Numbered from the stretch's first letter, positions 44,809 to 56,789 are shown. The stretch: DNA of 64,000 nt from Phycisphaerales bacterium (GCA_020853095.1 JADYZN010000024.1:62001-126000), one strand, 5' to 3'. Translations and numbers: made by a program. The notes: generated by a model not told the origin, from the sequence alone.

Positions 44809-44829
44809 GCCTTGATGGAAGACGATGCG

Positions 44830-45381
44830 ATGATGATTTTTCCGCTGGCCCAGACGATCGCCCAACCGCCGGATGCGGCCGCGTCGACCGGGCTTTTTTA
44901 TCTTTTTGCGATTTTAGCCGGTGCATCGGCCCTGGGGGTGGTGTTGTCGCGGAACATCGTGCGCACGGCGGTTTTTTTGTTGTTCACGCTGGCCGGCGTG
45001 GCGGGGTTGTATTTTCTGCTGGATGCGGAGTTTCTGGCGGCGGTGCAACTGGTGGTTTATGCGGGCGGGACGCTGGTGTTGATCATTTTCGGCGTGATGC
45101 TGACCAGCAAGTCGCCTGGCATCCGTTATGAACCGAAGATCGTCGAGGTGGCGGTGGCGATCGGGGTGTCGGTCGTCGTGGCCGCGGCGCTGGTGATGGC
45201 GATCGTGAGACAGTTCCCGGCCGAACCGGCCTCCATCGAACGGCATCCCACCATCGCCGAGCTGGGACAGGTGCTGCTGGGGGATTATCTGATTCCCTTT
45301 GAGTTGATCAGCGTGCTGTTGCTGGTGGTGATGATCGGGGCGGCGTATCTGGCCAAGGCGCGGCGAAGGGGGGGGAAATGA
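44830..45381 (+). CDS. nuoJ: NADH-quinone oxidoreductase subunit J
   Basis: 183 aa with five helices. GALGVVLSRNIV-like opening, LLDAEFLAAVQLVVYAGGTLVL and FELISVLLLVVMIGA are the NuoJ signatures; the middle one contains the pi-bulge helix that gates the proton path. ATG 44830 is favoured because GGAAG lies 8 bases upstream; ATG 44815 is in frame and possible. The stop overlaps nuoK by 4 bases (ATGA). Confidence 0.93.
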   Translation: MMIFPLAQTIAQPPDAAASTGLFYLFAILAGASALGVVLSRNIVRTAVFLLFTLAGVAGLYFLLDAEFLAAVQLVVYAGGTLVLIIFGVMLTSKSPGIRYEPKIVEVAVAIGVSVVVAAALVMAIVRQFPAEPASIERHPTIAELGQVLLGDYLIPFELISVLLLVVMIGAAYLAKARRRGGK

Positions 45382-45722
45382 GCGGGTTGTTGTCACAGGT
45401 TGGATTGCATCATTATCTGATCCTGGCGGCCATTTTGTTCGTCTGCGGGTTGGCGACGATGATGCTCAAGCGCAACGCCATCGGGATCCTGATGGGCGTG
45501 GAATTGATCCTCAACGCGGCCAACGTGAACCTGGTGGCGTTCAATCATTATCGACACGCGGCCGGCGCGGCGGGGGGCATCCGGCTGGATGGGCAGGTCT
45601 TCGCGATTTTCGTGATCGTTCTGGCGGCGGCCGAGGCGGCGGTGGCGCTGGCGATCTTTCTGAGCTTCTACAACAATTTCACGACGATCGACGTGGAACG
45701 TGCAACCCAGTTGAAGGGATGA
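45378..45722 (+). CDS. nuoK: NADH-quinone oxidoreductase subunit K
   Basis: 114 aa, three helices. GLATMMLKRNAIGILMGVELILNAANVNLVAF holds the conserved glutamate of the membrane-embedded proton channel, and a second glutamate is in AAAEAAVALAIF. The ATGA overlap with nuoJ shows coupled translation. It sits in the usual J-K-L-M order. Confidence 0.95.
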   Translation: MSGLLSQVGLHHYLILAAILFVCGLATMMLKRNAIGILMGVELILNAANVNLVAFNHYRHAAGAAGGIRLDGQVFAIFVIVLAAAEAAVALAIFLSFYNNFTTIDVERATQLKG

Positions 45723-45723
45723 C

Positions 45724-47994
45724 GTGACGGCCATGCCACTGCCAGCCTTGTTGCTCCTGATTTCGACGCTGCTGCCGCTGGCGGCGTTCGGGGTGCTGCT
45801 GTTTGCCGGCAGGCGGTTGGGCAACCCGCTGGCGGGGATGGTGGGGACGGCTTTTGTCGCCGGCAGTTTCGCCTGCGCCATCGCGGCGATGATCTTCTGG
45901 TTGTCGGGCGGGGCCGGCGGGCCGGGGCAGATGGCCGGCGCGGCCGAGTGGGGGGCGGGCAAAGGGCCGATTGTGATGCCGATCGCGTGGCTGCCGACTG
46001 GCGGCGGAATATCGCAGGATCATCCGGGATATCTGGATGTCGGGTTGTACGTGGACAGCCTGACCGTGGCGATGTTCTCCATGATCACGCTGGTGGCGCT
46101 GGTGGTTCACCTGTTTTCAATCGGGTACATGGCGCACGACCGGAATTTTCCCCGGTTTTTCACCTATCTGTCCCTGTTTTGTTTCTCGATGCTGGGATTG
46201 GTGATCGGGGGGACGTTGTTGCAGATCTTCGTCTTCTGGGAACTGGTGGGGTTGTGTTCCTATTTGCTGATCGGGTTCTGGCACGAGAAACGATCGGCCG
46301 CCAACGCGGCGACCAAGGCGTTTGTCACCAACCGCATCGGCGATTTTGGTTTCCTGATCGGGATGGGGATCCTGTTTTATCATCTGGGCAACGTGTCGCT
46401 GCCGCATCTGCACGCGATGTTGCACACGGCCGGACTGGGCGGGCCGGTGTCGCTGGCGGATGGGACGAAGTTCGCCCCCGGACTATTGACGATCATGGGG
46501 GTGGGGTTGTTCATGGGGGCGATGGGCAAATCGGCGCAGTTTCCATTGCACACGTGGCTGCCGGATGCGATGGAGGGGCCGACGCCGGTGTCGGCGCTGA
46601 TTCACGCGGCCACCATGGTGGCCGCTGGGGTCTACCTGGTGGGGCGGATTTTCCCGATCCTGACGCCCGATGCGAAGTTGTTCATCGCGATCATCGGATG
46701 CGCGACGCTGACGATCGGGGCGCTGGTCGCGCTGGTGCAAAGTGACATCAAACGGGTGCTGGCCTATTCGACCATTTCGCAACTGGGGTACATGATGCTG
46801 GCGCTGGGGTTGGGGTCGTGGGTGGGGGGGATGTTTCATCTGTTGACCCACGCATTTTTCAAGGCGTTGCTTTTCCTGGGGGCCGGTTCGGTGATCGTGG
46901 CGGCCGGGCACGAGCAGGAGATGGTCCGGTTTGGTGGGCTGTGGCGCAAGATTCCGGTGACGGCGGTGACGTTTTTGATCGCGGTGCTGGCGATCGCGGG
47001 GACGCCGTTTTTTTCGGGGTTTTATTCCAAGGAGATGATCCTGCGCGATGCGGGGGCGTTTTCGGCGTATGCCGCGCAGTCGGCGTTGAATCACGGGCAG
47101 TCGGCCGGCGGGTATTGGCTGTTTTTCATCGTGCCGACGGCCGTGGCGTACCTGACGGCGTTTTACATGATGCGCTGCTGGATGCTGACGTTCTGGGGCA
47201 AACCGCGGGATCAGAAGCTGTATGCGCACGCCCGCGAGTCGGCGGTGATGTACGTGCCGCTGGTGCTGCTGGCGGTCCTGAGCATCATCGGCGGAAAATT
47301 TCTGGGCATCGAGGATCTGTTGAACTGGTCGATGCGTGAATCGTCGCAATATTGCACGCAACTGCTGGCGAAGGATTCGGGTGCTGCCGCCGGCGGCGAG
47401 ATGAAATTTGCCGGATTTGCCACCGCCTGGCCGGCCCATCTGCCCAACGAGGAGTCTTTGGGGGAGGATGAGCCGGTGGTGCGGGAGCGCACGGCCTCGC
47501 AGCGGGCGCAGATCGAAGGACATCACCTGGTGCTGCAATTCGCCTTCTGGGCGTTCGCGGTGGGGATGGGGCTGGCGGGTGCGGTCTACTGGAAGGGGTA
47601 TGCGGTCGCGGAGATGCTGTTGAGGATTCCGCCCGCTCGGTGGATTCGCAACTGGCTGTATCGCGGAATGTATTTTGACGAGCTGTACCAGGTCGTGTGG
47701 GTGGATGGGATCATCCTGGGCTTGGCGGCCATCTGCCGGGGGTTTGACCGGCGGGTCATTGACGGGGCGGTGAACGGGACGGCCGCGGTGACACGCGGGT
47801 TTTCCGGGCTGGCCGGATGGATCGACCGGTGGGTGGTGGATGGGATGGTCAATGGCGCCGGCGAACTGGCCCACGGATTCGGCGCGGCGATGCGGTCGGC
47901 CCAGAGCGGCCGGATTCGCCTGTACGTGATGGTGTTGATGGCGGCGGTGGCGCTGGGGTTGGCGGGGGCGGTGCTGATGGCGTTGTCGGGGTGA
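45724..47994 (+). CDS. nuoL: NADH-quinone oxidoreductase subunit L
   Basis: 756 aa, somewhat longer than the E. coli protein. Antiporter-like proton channel with the lateral helix at its C-terminal end. FWELVGLCSYLLIGFWHEK, LPDAMEGPTPVSALIHAATM and KRVLAYSTISQLGYMM carry the channel glutamate, lysines and histidines. About 80 residues near 540-620, between the helical core and the lateral helix, are hydrophilic and variable. GTG 45724 is used because AAGGG is 4 to 5 bases upstream; ATG 45733 is possible. Confidence 0.95.
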   Translation: MTAMPLPALLLLISTLLPLAAFGVLLFAGRRLGNPLAGMVGTAFVAGSFACAIAAMIFWLSGGAGGPGQMAGAAEWGAGKGPIVMPIAWLPTGGGISQDHPGYLDVGLYVDSLTVAMFSMITLVALVVHLFSIGYMAHDRNFPRFFTYLSLFCFSMLGLVIGGTLLQIFVFWELVGLCSYLLIGFWHEKRSAANAATKAFVTNRIGDFGFLIGMGILFYHLGNVSLPHLHAMLHTAGLGGPVSLADGTKFAPGLLTIMGVGLFMGAMGKSAQFPLHTWLPDAMEGPTPVSALIHAATMVAAGVYLVGRIFPILTPDAKLFIAIIGCATLTIGALVALVQSDIKRVLAYSTISQLGYMMLALGLGSWVGGMFHLLTHAFFKALLFLGAGSVIVAAGHEQEMVRFGGLWRKIPVTAVTFLIAVLAIAGTPFFSGFYSKEMILRDAGAFSAYAAQSALNHGQSAGGYWLFFIVPTAVAYLTAFYMMRCWMLTFWGKPRDQKLYAHARESAVMYVPLVLLAVLSIIGGKFLGIEDLLNWSMRESSQYCTQLLAKDSGAAAGGEMKFAGFATAWPAHLPNEESLGEDEPVVRERTASQRAQIEGHHLVLQFAFWAFAVGMGLAGAVYWKGYAVAEMLLRIPPARWIRNWLYRGMYFDELYQVVWVDGIILGLAAICRGFDRRVIDGAVNGTAAVTRGFSGLAGWIDRWVVDGMVNGAGELAHGFGAAMRSAQSGRIRLYVMVLMAAVALGLAGAVLMALSG

Positions 47995-48012
47995 GGGAAA
48001 GGGTTTGCGGGC

Positions 48013-49647
48013 ATGGTGGAATTTCTCAACAACTGGCTGCTGACGATCCTGATCTTTCTGCCGACGGCGGGCGCGATCCTCGTCCTGTTCGCCCGCGACC
48101 GCGATTCGGTGCGCTGGACGGCGCTGGGGACGACGATCGCCACGTTCGCCGCGTCGTTGCTGTTGTTCGTGACGTTCAAGTGGGATGTCGGAAACGGCTA
48201 CGGCTACCTGGAGGGGACCGGCGGCGTGGTGCAGATGGTTCAGCGGGCGAGCTGGATCAAGTCGTTCAACATCGAATATCTGGTCGGCATCGACGGGCTG
48301 TCGTTTCCACTGGTGCTGCTGTCGACGTTCATCTGCCTGTTGGCGTGCATCGCCTCGTGGAACATCCAAAAGATGACCAAGGGGTACATGGCGCTGTTTT
48401 TGTTCCTTGAGACGGGGATCCTGGGGACGTTTCTGTCACTGGATTTTTTCCTGTTTTACGTCTTCTTCGAGTTGTCGCTGCTGCCGATGTATTTCCTGAT
48501 CGGCATCTGGGGTGGGCCGAGAAAGGAATACGCGGCGATCAAATTTTTTCTTTATACGCTGGTCGGATCGATCGGGCTGTTGATCGTGCTGATCGGGACG
48601 TACCTGTTCACGCGGAACATCACCGGCATCGCGGACGTGGCCGGCGGGACGTTTGATCTGATCAAGCTGGCCCGGCCGGACGTGCAAAAAGCGCTGGGGA
48701 CGGCCGGACTGGTCGGCGGGGTGGCCAAAACGTTTTTCCTCTTGTCGATGCTGGCGTTTCTGATCAAGGTCCCCTCCGTGCCGCTGCATACCTGGCTGCC
48801 TGATGCGCACGTGGAGGCGCCCACCCCCATCAGCATGATCCTGGCGGCGATTTTGCTGAAGATGGGGGGATACGGGATCTTCCGCATCGCCTATCCGGTT
48901 TTCCCGCAGGCGGCCATGAGCCTGTGGCTGCTGGTGGGAATCATCGGCGTCGTCAGCATCATCTACGGCGCGCTGTGCGCCATGGCGCAGAGGGATTTCA
49001 AGCGGCTGGTGGCCTATTCATCGGTCTCGCACATGGGGTTTGTGGTTCTCGGCGCGGCGATGATGACCCCGGCCGCCGTCAACGGGGCGCTGTTCATGAT
49101 GGTCTCGCACGGCATCATCAGCGCGATGATGTTCTTTGTCGTCGGCATCATCTACGACCGCGCCCACCACCGCGAGTTGTCGCGCTTCGGCGGCCTCGCC
49201 TCGACCATGCCGGTGTATACGGGGTTTTCCACGGTTGCGTTTTTCGCCAATTTGGGATTGCCCGGTTTGTGCGGGTTCATCGGCGAGGTGATGGTCCTGC
49301 TGGGGTCGTTTCAGGCCGCCAAAAGCGATTCGTTGTTGATGCTGGGCGGCCCCGGTCGCCACACGGCCATCATGACGCTGGCGGTCGTCGCCTGTTTCGG
49401 GGTGATCCTGACGGCCGGCTACATGCTCTGGACCATCCAGCGCGTCTACTTCGGCCCGCAACGCCCCGAATACAAATCCTTCCCCGAAGTCACCCAGCGC
49501 GAAATTCTCGTATTAACCCCCCTGACCGTCATGGCGATTTTGCTGGGCATCCTGCCGGCGCTCTTTTTCTTTGTCTTTACGGATCATACGGTCAAGGCCT
49601 GGTATGGCCTGTTGGCTCGGCTGGCGCAGACCTACGCGGGATTGTAG
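48013..49647 (+). CDS. nuoM: NADH-quinone oxidoreductase subunit M
   Basis: 544 aa, fourteen helices. FFLFYVFFELSLLPMYFLIG holds the key glutamate, LPDAHVEAPTPISMILAAI the loop helix, and KRLVAYSSVSHMGFV the conserved lysine and histidine. A proton-pumping antiporter-like subunit. It is followed not by nuoN but by an accessory insert of 1.65 kb, then nuoN. Confidence 0.95.
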   Translation: MVEFLNNWLLTILIFLPTAGAILVLFARDRDSVRWTALGTTIATFAASLLLFVTFKWDVGNGYGYLEGTGGVVQMVQRASWIKSFNIEYLVGIDGLSFPLVLLSTFICLLACIASWNIQKMTKGYMALFLFLETGILGTFLSLDFFLFYVFFELSLLPMYFLIGIWGGPRKEYAAIKFFLYTLVGSIGLLIVLIGTYLFTRNITGIADVAGGTFDLIKLARPDVQKALGTAGLVGGVAKTFFLLSMLAFLIKVPSVPLHTWLPDAHVEAPTPISMILAAILLKMGGYGIFRIAYPVFPQAAMSLWLLVGIIGVVSIIYGALCAMAQRDFKRLVAYSSVSHMGFVVLGAAMMTPAAVNGALFMMVSHGIISAMMFFVVGIIYDRAHHRELSRFGGLASTMPVYTGFSTVAFFANLGLPGLCGFIGEVMVLLGSFQAAKSDSLLMLGGPGRHTAIMTLAVVACFGVILTAGYMLWTIQRVYFGPQRPEYKSFPEVTQREILVLTPLTVMAILLGILPALFFFVFTDHTVKAWYGLLARLAQTYAGL

Positions 49648-49688
49648 AATTGGATTGTTCGCTAAGCCGAGGGTCAGGAGGTTGTGAT

Positions 49689-50777
49689 ATGCCCATTATG
49701 GTATCCAATAACGGGGGAAAAGTGCAGGTTGTGCATGAATCGGGCGTGTCGTGCGAAGCGGATTTGGAGAAGTATGTGAGTCAGAATCCCGAGAGCCTGC
49801 CATTACATGAAATTAAAGAAAACGCGCGCCTGATGGTGATTGGAAATCAGTTTCCGGCGGGACGTTATCCGATTGACGTGCTTGGGATTGATGCGGATGG
49901 AGATGTGTACATCATCGAAACGAAGCTTTTTCGGAATCCAGACAAACGACGGGTGATCAGCCAGGTTCTGGATTACGGAGCCGCATTATGGAGGTCATAT
50001 AGCGATGGTGAGAGTTTTATCTCCGAAGCCGATCGACAATTGTCCGGCAGGGGCGCCACGGGATTGGAGGAAAGCCTGTCGAAATTCTTTAAGTTGGAGG
50101 ATGACCGCATCCGGCTGTTGATTGAAAATATCCGTAATAATGTTCAAAACGGGAATTTTCGATTCATTATGCTGATGGATCACCTCCATGATGAGCTTAA
50201 AGAGTTGATCCAGTTCCTCAACCTGCGCAGCGGCTTGTATTTTTATGCCGTGGAGATGGAATTTTACCGGCTTGATGGTTTGGAGATCGTCATACCCAAT
50301 CTTTATGGCGCGGAGACGGTGAAGACATCGTCCAGACGGAGTTCGGCATCACGGCGGTTCTGGGATGAGGGTTCTTTCTTTGAGGCTCTTGGGAATCAAC
50401 TTCAAGACGATCAATTGAAGGCTGTTCGGAAGTTGTATGATTTTGTCAAAAGAGAGGGCGAGCCTAGATGGGGATCGGGTCAGACGGCTCTTTTGGCCGC
50501 ACGATTTCCTGGTTATGACAAAGAAAGTATGTTTTATATTGAGGAGAGCGGTAGGCTGTCTATCTGGGTTGATGTTTTGGCAGACAAACACAAATCAGAT
50601 GCAGTATATAGCGCATTGCTGCGCCGGCGTGCCGAAGCATTAAATGCTGCTGGATTAGGGACTCACGGCCGGGGGAACTACCCCGAATGTTGGGGCTATG
50701 AAATCGATCAATGGGCGGCAAGAGTTGATAAATTCATTGCGGTGTTCGAGGGGCTGATTCGGAATCGTGGCGGGTAA
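49689..50777 (+). CDS. NucS/DUF91-like PD-(D/E)XK nuclease, accessory gene inside the nuo operon
   Basis: 362 aa. The N-terminal ~110 residues match the nuclease core of NucS/DUF91-type proteins: MVIGNQFPAGRYPIDVLGID, then GDVYIIETKL, giving Asp-Glu-x-Lys of a PD-(D/E)XK active site, and DKRRVISQVLDYGAAL. The middle is helical, and the C terminus (~270-362) is a DUF4268-like alpha/beta region. The gene is visibly richer in A and T than the nuo genes. It lies 41 bases after nuoM and 3 bases ahead of a decayed HEPN gene. Known relatives act in DNA repair or defence; the target here is unknown. Confidence 0.75.
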   Translation: MPIMVSNNGGKVQVVHESGVSCEADLEKYVSQNPESLPLHEIKENARLMVIGNQFPAGRYPIDVLGIDADGDVYIIETKLFRNPDKRRVISQVLDYGAALWRSYSDGESFISEADRQLSGRGATGLEESLSKFFKLEDDRIRLLIENIRNNVQNGNFRFIMLMDHLHDELKELIQFLNLRSGLYFYAVEMEFYRLDGLEIVIPNLYGAETVKTSSRRSSASRRFWDEGSFFEALGNQLQDDQLKAVRKLYDFVKREGEPRWGSGQTALLAARFPGYDKESMFYIEESGRLSIWVDVLADKHKSDAVYSALLRRRAEALNAAGLGTHGRGNYPECWGYEIDQWAARVDKFIAVFEGLIRNRGG

Positions 50778-50780
50778 ATC

Positions 50781-50983
50781 ATGGCGGAATCCGCGTAAGA
50801 ATGGTTGCGGCAGGCCGATTATGATCCGGCAGCGGCCAAGTTGTGGATTTGACGTCGGCGCAGGTGGTATCGCGTTATGCTGAAAACATCGAAAAAGCCC
50901 AACAGGCTTTTGATTCGCACAGGACACGGAAGATACTGGAAGATGCCAGTGAGGTGATCGAATGGATACGAACGCAGTGGTAA
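50781..50983 (+). pseudogene. Decayed HEPN toxin gene
   Basis: The first part reads MAESA-stop-EWLRQADYDPAAAKLWI-stop, the usual N terminus of HEPN proteins (EWLRQADYDLxAA) broken by an in-frame TAA and a TGA. After a frame change the second part reads VSRYAENIEKAQQAFDSHRT, then ILEDASEVIEWIRTQW-stop, the usual HEPN C-terminal helix. Together about 65 codons remain of the normal ~130; the middle part with the RX4-6H RNase site is gone. The final stop overlaps the start of the next gene, as in intact HEPN-MNT pairs. Confidence 0.8.
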
Positions 50984-51279
50984 CGAATGTCAAGCGGTTT
51001 CGAGAATGTCTGGAACGACGCGGCATTCACGCTCAGCGCGTGGTGTTGTTCGGATCTCACGCAACCGGCACCGCCCATCAGCACAGCGACATCGACGTAG
51101 TGGTGGTTTCGCGGGACTTTCATGGGCGTGACCTGTGGGAACGAATTCAGTTGATGTCTCCGGCCATCTGCGAGAGCAACACGCGCATTGAAGCCGTCGC
51201 GCTGACGCCTGAGGAATGGGAATCCGGTAATAGCCCAATCGTGGAATATGCTGCAGCCGGTCGGGACATCCAAGTATAA
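50962..51279 (+). CDS. MNT-type nucleotidyltransferase, antitoxin left without its toxin
   Basis: 105 aa. LFGSHATGTAHQHSDIDVVVVS is a textbook GSX10DXD minimal nucleotidyltransferase motif, and a third acidic residue lies in NTRIEAVAL. The frame is intact. Its start overlaps the end of the decayed HEPN gene by 22 bases, the arrangement of HEPN-MNT toxin-antitoxin pairs. With the toxin destroyed it is probably a leftover or has another partner. It lies 18 bases upstream of nuoN. Confidence 0.85.
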   Translation: MDTNAVVTNVKRFRECLERRGIHAQRVVLFGSHATGTAHQHSDIDVVVVSRDFHGRDLWERIQLMSPAICESNTRIEAVALTPEEWESGNSPIVEYAAAGRDIQV

Positions 51280-51297
51280 CGAGGCCGCCACAATCAC

Positions 51298-52893
51298 ATG
51301 AACACGCTGCCTGTCGCCATCGGATTGCCGTATGTCCCGGACTGGGGGCAGCTTCGGGCGTTTGCGCCGGAGCTGTGGCTGATCGCGGCGATCGTGGCGG
51401 TGTTGCTGACGCCGTTTTTTGTCAAAAAGCCCAACGCGGCGTGCGGGTGGGTGGCGCTGGTGGGGCTGCTGGCGGCGCTGGTCAGCGTCTTTGTTGTCGG
51501 GGTTGATGGGACCGGGGAACATTTTCGCGGGCTGATGGTGGCCGATCCGGTGTCGGTTTTCTGGAAAGGGCTGCTGCTGATGTTCGTGATCGGGATCGTG
51601 CTGATGTGGTTCAGCACCACCGCGCCGACGATGCACCAGGGGGATGGGCCGGAATTTTTCACGTTGTTGCTGGGGGCGACACTGGGGATGAGCCTGATGG
51701 CATCCACCTCCAATCTGCTGATGCTTGTCATCGCGGTGGAGCTGGCCTCGCTGCCCAGTTACGTGCTGGCGGGATTTCGCAAGACCCACCTTGCCGGGGC
51801 GGAAGCCTCGCTGAAGTACATCCTGTTCGGGGCGGCCACCAGCTCGATCATGGTCTATGGGCTGTCGATGCTCTATGGCCTGTATGGCACGTTGCAGATC
51901 GACGGCCCGGGCGGGTTGGCACAGCAGATCGCCACAAGTGGCGGGTCGGCATTGCTGTGGATGGCGATTTTTTCGCTAATTGTCGGCTTGGGATTCAAAA
52001 TCTCGGCCGTGCCGTTTCATTTCTGGTGTCCGGATGTCTTTGAAGGGGCCTCCATCGAAGTCAGTGCGTTTTTGTCGGTGGCGTCCAAGGGGGCCGGCTT
52101 GGTGCTGCTGATGCGGGTGATGATGAGCTTCGCATCCGCCCAGGCGTATGAATCGACCCCTCTGCTGAACCACCTGGCGGTCTTGCTGGGGGTTTTGGGA
52201 GCCATCACCGCCACGGTGGGGAACACGGCCGCGTTTGTGCAGCGGAACATCAAACGTCTGCTGGCCTATTCCTCCATCGCCCACGCGGGGTACATGCTCT
52301 GCATCGTCTCCCTGCTGGTGCGCGGACCGGCCGTCAAGGCGGATCTGGACCTGGCCTCCACGGCCGCGCAGGTGGTGCTGTTTTATCTGGCGGTTTATCT
52401 GTTCATGAACCTGGGGGCCTTCACGGTGGCGGGGCTGATCGAACGGGAAACCGGCACCGAACGAATCGCCGATTATGCTGGGATGGGCCGGCGTTCGCCG
52501 TTGATGGCGTTTTGCCTGTCGGCATGCCTGTTCAGCTTGGTTGGCCTGCCCCCCTTTGCCGGGTTCGTGGCCAAGGTCAACGTCTTCTGGGCCTTGATGC
52601 AGAACGGATCGTGGTGGTGGTGGCTGGTGGGGGTGATCGGCGTCAACACCGTGCTGTCGCTCTATTATTATGTCCGGGTGATCAAGGTGATGTATCTGGA
52701 CGACAGCTCATCGGCACCCATCTGGCCCCATCCGCTGGGTGCGGGCGTGGCGGTCGTCTGCGCGGCCATCCTGGTCTTCATGCTGATCGCCTTCGGCCCG
52801 ATCAATCGACTGGCCGGCCATTACAGCCATTTTTATGGTGTTGATCAGACCACTTTTACCGCCGAATTTTCATCCTCCCAACCCCCTCCCTAA
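51298..52893 (+). CDS. nuoN: NADH-quinone oxidoreductase subunit N
   Basis: 531 aa, fourteen helices. The channel motifs are VELASLPSYVLAGF with its glutamate, FHFWCPDVFEGASIEVSAFL, and KRLLAYSSIAHAGYML. It ends the membrane arm. GAGG precedes the ATG by 9 bases. It is separated from nuoM by the nuclease/HEPN/MNT insert, so its expression depends on read-through of that insert or on an internal promoter that I did not find. Confidence 0.95.
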   Translation: MNTLPVAIGLPYVPDWGQLRAFAPELWLIAAIVAVLLTPFFVKKPNAACGWVALVGLLAALVSVFVVGVDGTGEHFRGLMVADPVSVFWKGLLLMFVIGIVLMWFSTTAPTMHQGDGPEFFTLLLGATLGMSLMASTSNLLMLVIAVELASLPSYVLAGFRKTHLAGAEASLKYILFGAATSSIMVYGLSMLYGLYGTLQIDGPGGLAQQIATSGGSALLWMAIFSLIVGLGFKISAVPFHFWCPDVFEGASIEVSAFLSVASKGAGLVLLMRVMMSFASAQAYESTPLLNHLAVLLGVLGAITATVGNTAAFVQRNIKRLLAYSSIAHAGYMLCIVSLLVRGPAVKADLDLASTAAQVVLFYLAVYLFMNLGAFTVAGLIERETGTERIADYAGMGRRSPLMAFCLSACLFSLVGLPPFAGFVAKVNVFWALMQNGSWWWWLVGVIGVNTVLSLYYYVRVIKVMYLDDSSSAPIWPHPLGAGVAVVCAAILVFMLIAFGPINRLAGHYSHFYGVDQTTFTAEFSSSQPPP

Positions 52894-52925
52894 CCCTCCC
52901 CCTGCGTACCGGGAGAGGGGATTTT
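52894..52925 (+). terminator. Probable terminator after nuoN
   Basis: CTCCC (52896-52900) pairs with GGGAG (52911-52915) and the stem continues with a bulge through CCCT and AGGG; ATTTT follows. It begins immediately after the stop codon. Runs of this CCCTCCC...GGGAGAGGG type are also a common dispersed repeat in planctomycete genomes. The remaining ~260 bases up to clpB hold a TTGACA (53058-53063), but no well-spaced -10 and no CIRCE heat-shock operator. Confidence 0.5.
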
Positions 52926-53183
52926 GGCGGCGTAGAGTCCGCATCGAGCTTGTGAACTTTTTACCGCGAACCTTTTCTTTTCGACACCAGAATCCTTGTC
53001 GGCGCGGATAAGGGGCTGTCTGCCATTTGTGCAGGCCGGGGGGCTGATCTGGTCAAATTGACAACAGGGCGGAGGATGGAGGGTGGTGGGTATAGTGTAA
53101 GTGTAGGCTAAATAATAACTTGTGGAACATGACCGCGAGTGGTTCGATTCATTTGTGGCGCGGGTTTTGCATGAGTGACGGTT

Positions 53184-55811
<2,628 letters not shown>

Positions 55812-55829
<18 letters not shown>

Positions 55830-56777
55830 GGGGGCGGAGGGAGGAGAGGGAGGGGAGGGGGGGGTGGCCGAGGATGATCGGATGTCGCGCGCGGGAGTTT
55901 GCGGTTCGGGCGCGTCGATGATGTACACCTTGACGTAGGAGTAGGCCAGTGAAAACGCTCCCACGATCACGCTGGCCCAGAGGGTGATTTTCAGGATGCG
56001 GATGCGGTTGGCGATCTCCTTGTCGCGCCACTCGGCCAGCCGGCGGTCGATCTCATCCAGCTTGCGGTCGATGCGGGCCTCGATCTCATCCAGTTTCTGG
56101 TTCAGATACTGGTCGGCCGACTTTTTTAACCGGCCGGCGATGCCGCCGAAGAGTCCCGCATCCTCGATCTGCTCCTTGATCGTCCCGCCGCTGGGAGGCT
56201 CGGCCGATCCGGGGGCGGGAAGGAACTGGTAATCGCTGGCCGAGTCGCTCTCGCCGATGATGTTCGAGACGATCGCACCCAGCGCCGCCCGGCGTTTGCG
56301 ATTGAGGCGGGAAAAGAATCCTTCCTGTTTTTTGAGCTTGTGAATCAGCGTCGGGACGGTTTCGTCGCCTTTGATTTCAAGGCCGCGCAGACGAGCCAGC
56401 GCCAGCAATCCCCTGGCCGACAATCCGGCGAACCGCATCGACTTGATCCGGGCGATCTCCCGGGCCAGTTGTTCCGCGGTGGCGTTGATGCTGACCGGCC
56501 GGCGGCCCCATTTGACCACGTCCAGCATCGCCTGACGATCCATCGACGCGATCAACTGACGCCGGGCGTGAATCGCCGCCACGAGGTGCTGTCGGCTTTT
56601 GAACTGCGTGGGATCCAGCCCGTATTCCTCGGCCAGACAATCCAGCTCATCCTTGGGCAATTCGGACAACTGCCGCTGCGGCGCGCCGGCCGCGACCGCG
56701 GGAACGGGATGGGCGCTGTCGTCGGTGGTTCCCGGCAGCAGTTTCATCTCGCTCGAATTGGGCGGCGGATCGGCCAT
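55812..56777 (-). CDS. Membrane-anchored protein with SAP-like and coiled-coil segments
   Basis: 321 aa. The first ~160 residues contain two short helix-loop-helix segments of Rho-N/SAP type ([37 protein letters not shown]). A charged helix of ~45 residues ([23 protein letters not shown]) precedes a single transmembrane helix ([22 protein letters not shown]), and the tail is Pro/Ser-rich. The topology suggests a cytoplasmic nucleic-acid- or protein-binding part tethered to the membrane. No enzymatic motif. Its end overlaps the clpB end by 18 bases, tail to tail. Confidence 0.7.
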
Positions 56778-56789
56778 GATCGGATCATT

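Noticed and set aside
46483-48369. Open frame of 628 codons opposite nuoL and nuoM
   Set aside because: Extremely rich in Arg, His and Gln, as expected for the antisense of membrane protein codons; it spans two conserved genes.
48924-50777. 617-residue nuclease starting inside nuoM
   Set aside because: The first ~255 residues are a frame shadow of nuoM. The ATG at 49689 lies after the nuoM stop and begins the conserved part.
53058-53096. clpB promoter from TTGACA and TATAGT
   Set aside because: The two boxes are 27 bases apart, too far for a sigma-70 promoter; no CIRCE element was found.
53130-53165. GGTTCGATTC resembling a tRNA T-loop
   Set aside because: No matching T-stem, acceptor stem or anticodon arm can be folded around it.
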